Shown here one piece after another: positions 60,520 through 64,000 of a stretch of 64,000 nt of DNA. The stretch comes from Glandiceps talaboti (Eukaryota > Hemichordata > Enteropneusta > Spengelidae). A model generated the notes under the pieces. The model saw nothing but the letters and a program-made list of their open reading frames with translations. It was not told the DNA's origin and did no database searches. Positions within the stretch are counted from its first letter, which is position 1; each line of letters begins with the position of its first letter. Made by a program: the position numbers and the translations under genes. Where the stretch lies: the NCBI RefSeq assembly GCF_964340395.1, contig NC_135567.1:15252806-15316805 (forward strand), given 5' to 3'.

Positions 60520-63200
60520 ATACTAGAAGTTGTATTTTAATGTTCTGTAGGGCATTGTATAGCCAGTAAAACCAGTAATCAGTGAATTTTATGTAAATAT
60601 TAACTGTGAGCACAATTACAGAAAACATGTTCAGTTTCAGAGAATTTAACACTATATGACTACTTCCTTTTGTTCACTTTTGTCAAAATACAGTAGAAAT
60701 GATTTAGCCTTGGTGTTTCACTCATGTGAACAGACATTTTACACGCATTTAAACAACTTTTATATCGTGCAAATGAAACATTTATATAGATGCCACGCAC
60801 ATCAGGGAATGGAAGTGAATGTGATTGGGTAAAGAATCCTGCTGTGTGTGGTGTCTCTGTTATTGTTAGTGTGGAGTTGAAATATGTCTATCTTTGTGTA
60901 AAAAATCATGTACCATAAGTGAAACATCAGGCAAACATCATTTCTACTGTAGGTTTTTTCTTCTGATAATTGATACCTATTTTATATTACTCAGTTCTTA
61001 TTTGTAATTGTTGATTAAGATCACCATGCAGAACTAATTTGATTACCTGTTTTTACTTGTGATTAAACAGATTGTACTAACCCAGATTATTTACAAATCA
61101 CTTCATGTATGTATGTATGTGTGTATGTATGTGTGTATGTATGTATGTATGTATGTATGTATGTATGTGTGTGTATGTATGTATGTATGTATGTATGTAT
61201 GTATGTGTGTATGTATGTATGTATGTATGTATGTATGTTATGTATGTGTGTATGTATGTGTGTGTATATGTATGCATGGGTGCGTGCGTGCGTGCGTATG
61301 TATGTATGTATATATGTATGTATGTATGTATGTATCTATGTATGTATCTATATATCTATGTATCTGTGTACAATAATATGCCTTTACTTAGAGGTTGGTA
61401 TGGTTTTTTTTTCATTTGGCGACTCCAAACACACTTGATCCAAGTTGTTCGGGTTTTTTTTTCAATAAAACACAGTAATATTGTTAGGTTGTTACAAATC
61501 TAAAAATACCAATTTCGCATTCATATAGTAACTTGAAAGAGAGTGGTATTGGTTAAACTGTCTATCATCGGAATATCTTTGATCAAAATATAATTGCGTA
61601 GAAAATACTGACACTCCCCCAAACACGTTCATGAAAAATGGTAACCCGCTCCCCATAACACCCCCACCCGGTCCCTCAAAATAATCAAGATATCGTAACC
61701 TTTACATGGGCACTCAAATTCAGATGGGAAACTTGAAGAATCATTGTGACTGTAAATACAACCAAGTATAAGCACTTACTTGGGGGGTTGCGTTGGGTAA
61801 CTTTTAGCCAGGGGTGCCACCCATTAGTGCCACCATGGTTCCAAGCATCAACCTATTGTTAAGGATGTTTTTCTGTGCCCCAAAATTAATAAGTATACTC
61901 CTACCGCTGGGGGTGCTGTACAGATTTTTACCAGAGAACGCGATGACCTACCTTACTCATAGACATTTGGCGACACGGACATCATGTCACTGTGGAAGCG
62001 ATTTCTTTGACTTATAATATGACGTCTACTAGTACCCAAATAAGGCCAGGCAGTAAGTGTTTTATAACATATCATATTCTCAGGCACCTTTTCATTCCAA
62101 ACACAAAGCAAAACCCTGATAACACGTCCATGGTATGCAAATATTGACCTAAGGAAAATAGAACACAACTAGCTAGTCCCCCTATATGCAAATTGAGGTC
62201 ATTATAGGTCAATAGTCCATACCACGTGATACGATCTAAGCCAGTCACTAAATGCTATATGAACAAGATGTGTTAAAATCACAACCAAATAATGTAGAGA
62301 ACGTCCATGCAACTGTACACTGGTACAGTACATTCAAAGTCACTATTGTACACACGAGCACTCAGGAATAACACAAAAGACCAAGATGGTAACTTCATTT
62401 CAACCCAACTCCTTCTGGCCTTTATTATCAAACTCTTATTCTATCAAAAATGTTTACATCTCGTGATTTTCTATTATTTAAATCATATCATATTGTCTTC
62501 TATGTGATTGGATGCATTCAAATAAACGATGACGTCATCAGGCTGTTTATGATAATTAACTTCAAAATGAGATCATCAACCAAAGGCACGTGACAAGGCA
62601 GTGGGATTATTTTTATACTCAACTGATCACAATATGTCAATACCTAGTTTTTTCATCAGTCAACCCATCAGAGCCACTAGTTGTCTGGTAGCTCAAACTT
62701 AGAAGAGAATTTTATAATATGTTTTAGACAAGTTGACGACATTTCCGAAATAATTAATATTGAAATAATGATATGTGACATTTGCCCCTCTGTCAGGAGA
62801 AGTTGCCTAAAGGAACTAATTTAGAAATGAAAATGGAAGGCAATGACATAATGTGTATGACGAAACCAAATTTTCTTTCTCCCAGCATGCAACAAACCTA
62901 AGAAATAAAAAAATAACGTCCATTTGAGTGTAGATGACATGTATAAATGACTTAGAATTAATATTCTAAAAATAGTTACTGTTATACATAAAAACAAACT
63001 AAATTGACAAAGCATACAGAAGGTGGCAGGGCAAGGGGAACACCACTCCAAGAAATAAAGATATTTCTTAAGTTTGGATTCTGGAGAGTGATTTTATGCT
63101 TTTCACTTCACACAATTTCCGTTTCCTTTGAGAAACACCAATTTAAACTTTTTCACCTGTAGTGTTTTTTCAGTGGTGCACCATGTCTGATGGGCATTAG
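60520..63200. other. Intergenic spacer between the convergent paralogues
   Basis: Holds the GTAT microsatellite and AT-rich sequence. ORFs are short (under 110 codons) and without motifs. Confidence 0.5.
61105..61370. repeat. (GTAT)n compound microsatellite
   Basis: GTAT and GTGT tetramers, with a GCGT patch at 61281-61296 and CTAT near the end. Confidence 0.93.
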
Positions 63201-63202
63201 CA

Positions 63203-63208
63203 TTTATT
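63203..63208 (-). terminator. Poly(A) signal for the right-edge paralogue
   Basis: AATAAA on the minus strand, about 93 bases beyond the stop codon of the gene ending at 63301. The position is typical for a short 3' UTR. Confidence 0.5.
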
Positions 63209-63300
63209 AAATAGATGCACGTTACTTCGCATAGAGGGTCATGAATATTAATTGTGTATTAATTAATTAATTAATGGAATGGTCATTTTGTGGTAACCTT

Positions 63301-64000
63301 TCATAGTGCTGGCAGCAGAGTATAAAACACTTGGTCAATACCACAGTTGTCATAACAACCAAAGCATTGCGGTTGATTCTTGGCATTCTTTTTATTATTA
63401 ATCTTTTTTATAGCTATTTTCAGTTTACGCTTTACTTCCTCTCTGAATCTTTTCTCTGTTCGGTTGATTCCATTTGGCTGAATAGGTTGGAAGGCAGCGA
63501 GGCGAGGGACGACATTAGCGAAGGCAACCAACGAAGTAGCGAACACTGTAAGTTCCGAGTACTCGTACTTGTACACGAATACAGCGTATAGTATAACTGG
63601 AATGGAATGCAGTGCAATCTTGAAAAGTGTTAGTAGTACCTTCTTGCCGACTGGTTGAATCTCATCACACAGGTATACAAACAACTCTTTTGAGATGCAA
63701 TTATATTGGCCATATGAATCATCATATACAATTGCTTTGAAGTACATTCCATCAAAGTCAAGAATTTCTTCCGTGGCCGTAATGTCATCATGTTGATGGT
63801 CTGCTCCAGCCGTATGGTTGGTTATTGTCAATTCTACCCAATCAGTGGTCTGAGTTCCTACAGATGTTGCATTATGGGTACGGTCGATATCTTCAATGAC
63901 TTCAAAAGCCACATGTTTCAATTTCAAGTAATAGTTGACAAAATCGTAATACATGTACGCAATGTAAAGTACAGTCACAATGCCAATAATAGCCACATAG
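63301..64000 (-). CDS. 3' part of a paralogous multipass membrane protein gene, cut by the window edge
   Basis: The minus-strand frame is open from the window edge to the stop at 63301 (about 233 residues). It aligns with residues ~428-612 of the 647-aa protein at 56917-58860: the AIIG-VT-LYI helix, DFVN-YLKLKHV-FEVI, then YDDSYG-YNCISKELFVYL through to FQPIQPNGIN. The cytosolic loop between these blocks is longer here, by ~30 residues, and largely unrelated, with a TTDWVELTITNHTAG stretch and His/Asp-rich sequence. The C-terminus also differs: a KKINNKKN basic run, then a Cys-containing end. No upstream start is visible in the window, and the edge codon GTG is internal. The function is unknown, as for its partner. 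Confidence 0.88.
   Translation of the reverse strand, partial: YVAIIGIVTVLYIAYMYYDFVNYYLKLKHVAFEVIEDIDRTHNATSVGTQTTDWVELTITNHTAGADHQHDDITATEEILDFDGMYFKAIVYDDSYGQYNCISKELFVYLCDEIQPVGKKVLLTLFKIALHSIPVILYAVFVYKYEYSELTVFATSLVAFANVVPRLAAFQPIQPNGINRTEKRFREEVKRKLKIAIKKINNKKNAKNQPQCFGCYDNCGIDQVFYTLLPAL

Noticed and set aside
63996-63998. GTG at the right edge as a start codon
   Set aside because: The frame continues open to the window edge, and alignment with the paralogue places this codon inside a transmembrane helix.

Overview
This is an AT-rich, repeat-laden stretch of a metazoan nuclear genome. Genes have GT-AG introns and vertebrate-like Kozak and poly(A) signals. Microsatellites, minisatellites and foldback/MITE elements are very abundant, and there are CR1/Jockey-like LINE remains. 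The recognisable gene encodes guanidinoacetate N-methyltransferase (GAMT), the last enzyme of creatine synthesis. Together with the repeat style this suggests an invertebrate deuterostome (hemichordate, lancelet or echinoderm grade). The species cannot be fixed from the sequence alone.

Layout. 1-21.6 kb: no convincing protein gene. It holds long simple repeats (TA, GTAT, CT, a 640-bp TTGG block, a 1.4-kb GTAT block), several palindromes and MITEs, and a probable solo LTR on the minus strand (13.6-14.1 kb). 21.6-22.2 kb: a frameshifted THAP-domain plus coiled-coil pseudogene, probably from a DNA transposon. 23.1-32.7 kb: six head-to-tail copies of a ~1.5-1.7-kb unit. On the minus strand each unit carries a short exon encoding a SAP-like motif, a promoter-like segment with CCAAT and YY1-like motifs, and a separate exon encoding one transmembrane helix. 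The SAP frame is open only in unit 1, the transmembrane frame only in units 5 and 6. A possible further exon lies just beyond unit 6. 33-39 kb: transposon debris, including two 3' ends of the same LINE family in opposite orientations.

39.3-50.1 kb: the complete four-exon GAMT gene on the plus strand (241 aa). Intron 1 holds a 54-bp x ~17 minisatellite, intron 2 is mostly a 99-bp x ~16 minisatellite, and intron 3 carries a short MITE. 50.3-55.1 kb: a nest of foldback elements (three copies of a TTAA-ended ~340-bp palindrome, plus others). 56.9-58.9 kb: a single-exon gene for a 647-aa multipass membrane protein with a signal peptide and cysteine-containing ectodomain, of no family I recognise. 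63.3 kb to the right edge: the 3' end of a paralogue on the minus strand, tail to tail with the first.

The most interesting signals are the inverted pair of unrecognised membrane-protein genes, whose last ~85 codons are almost identical even at silent sites, and the six-unit array with complementary survival of its two exons. No operon-like organisation or obvious functional link joins GAMT to its neighbours.
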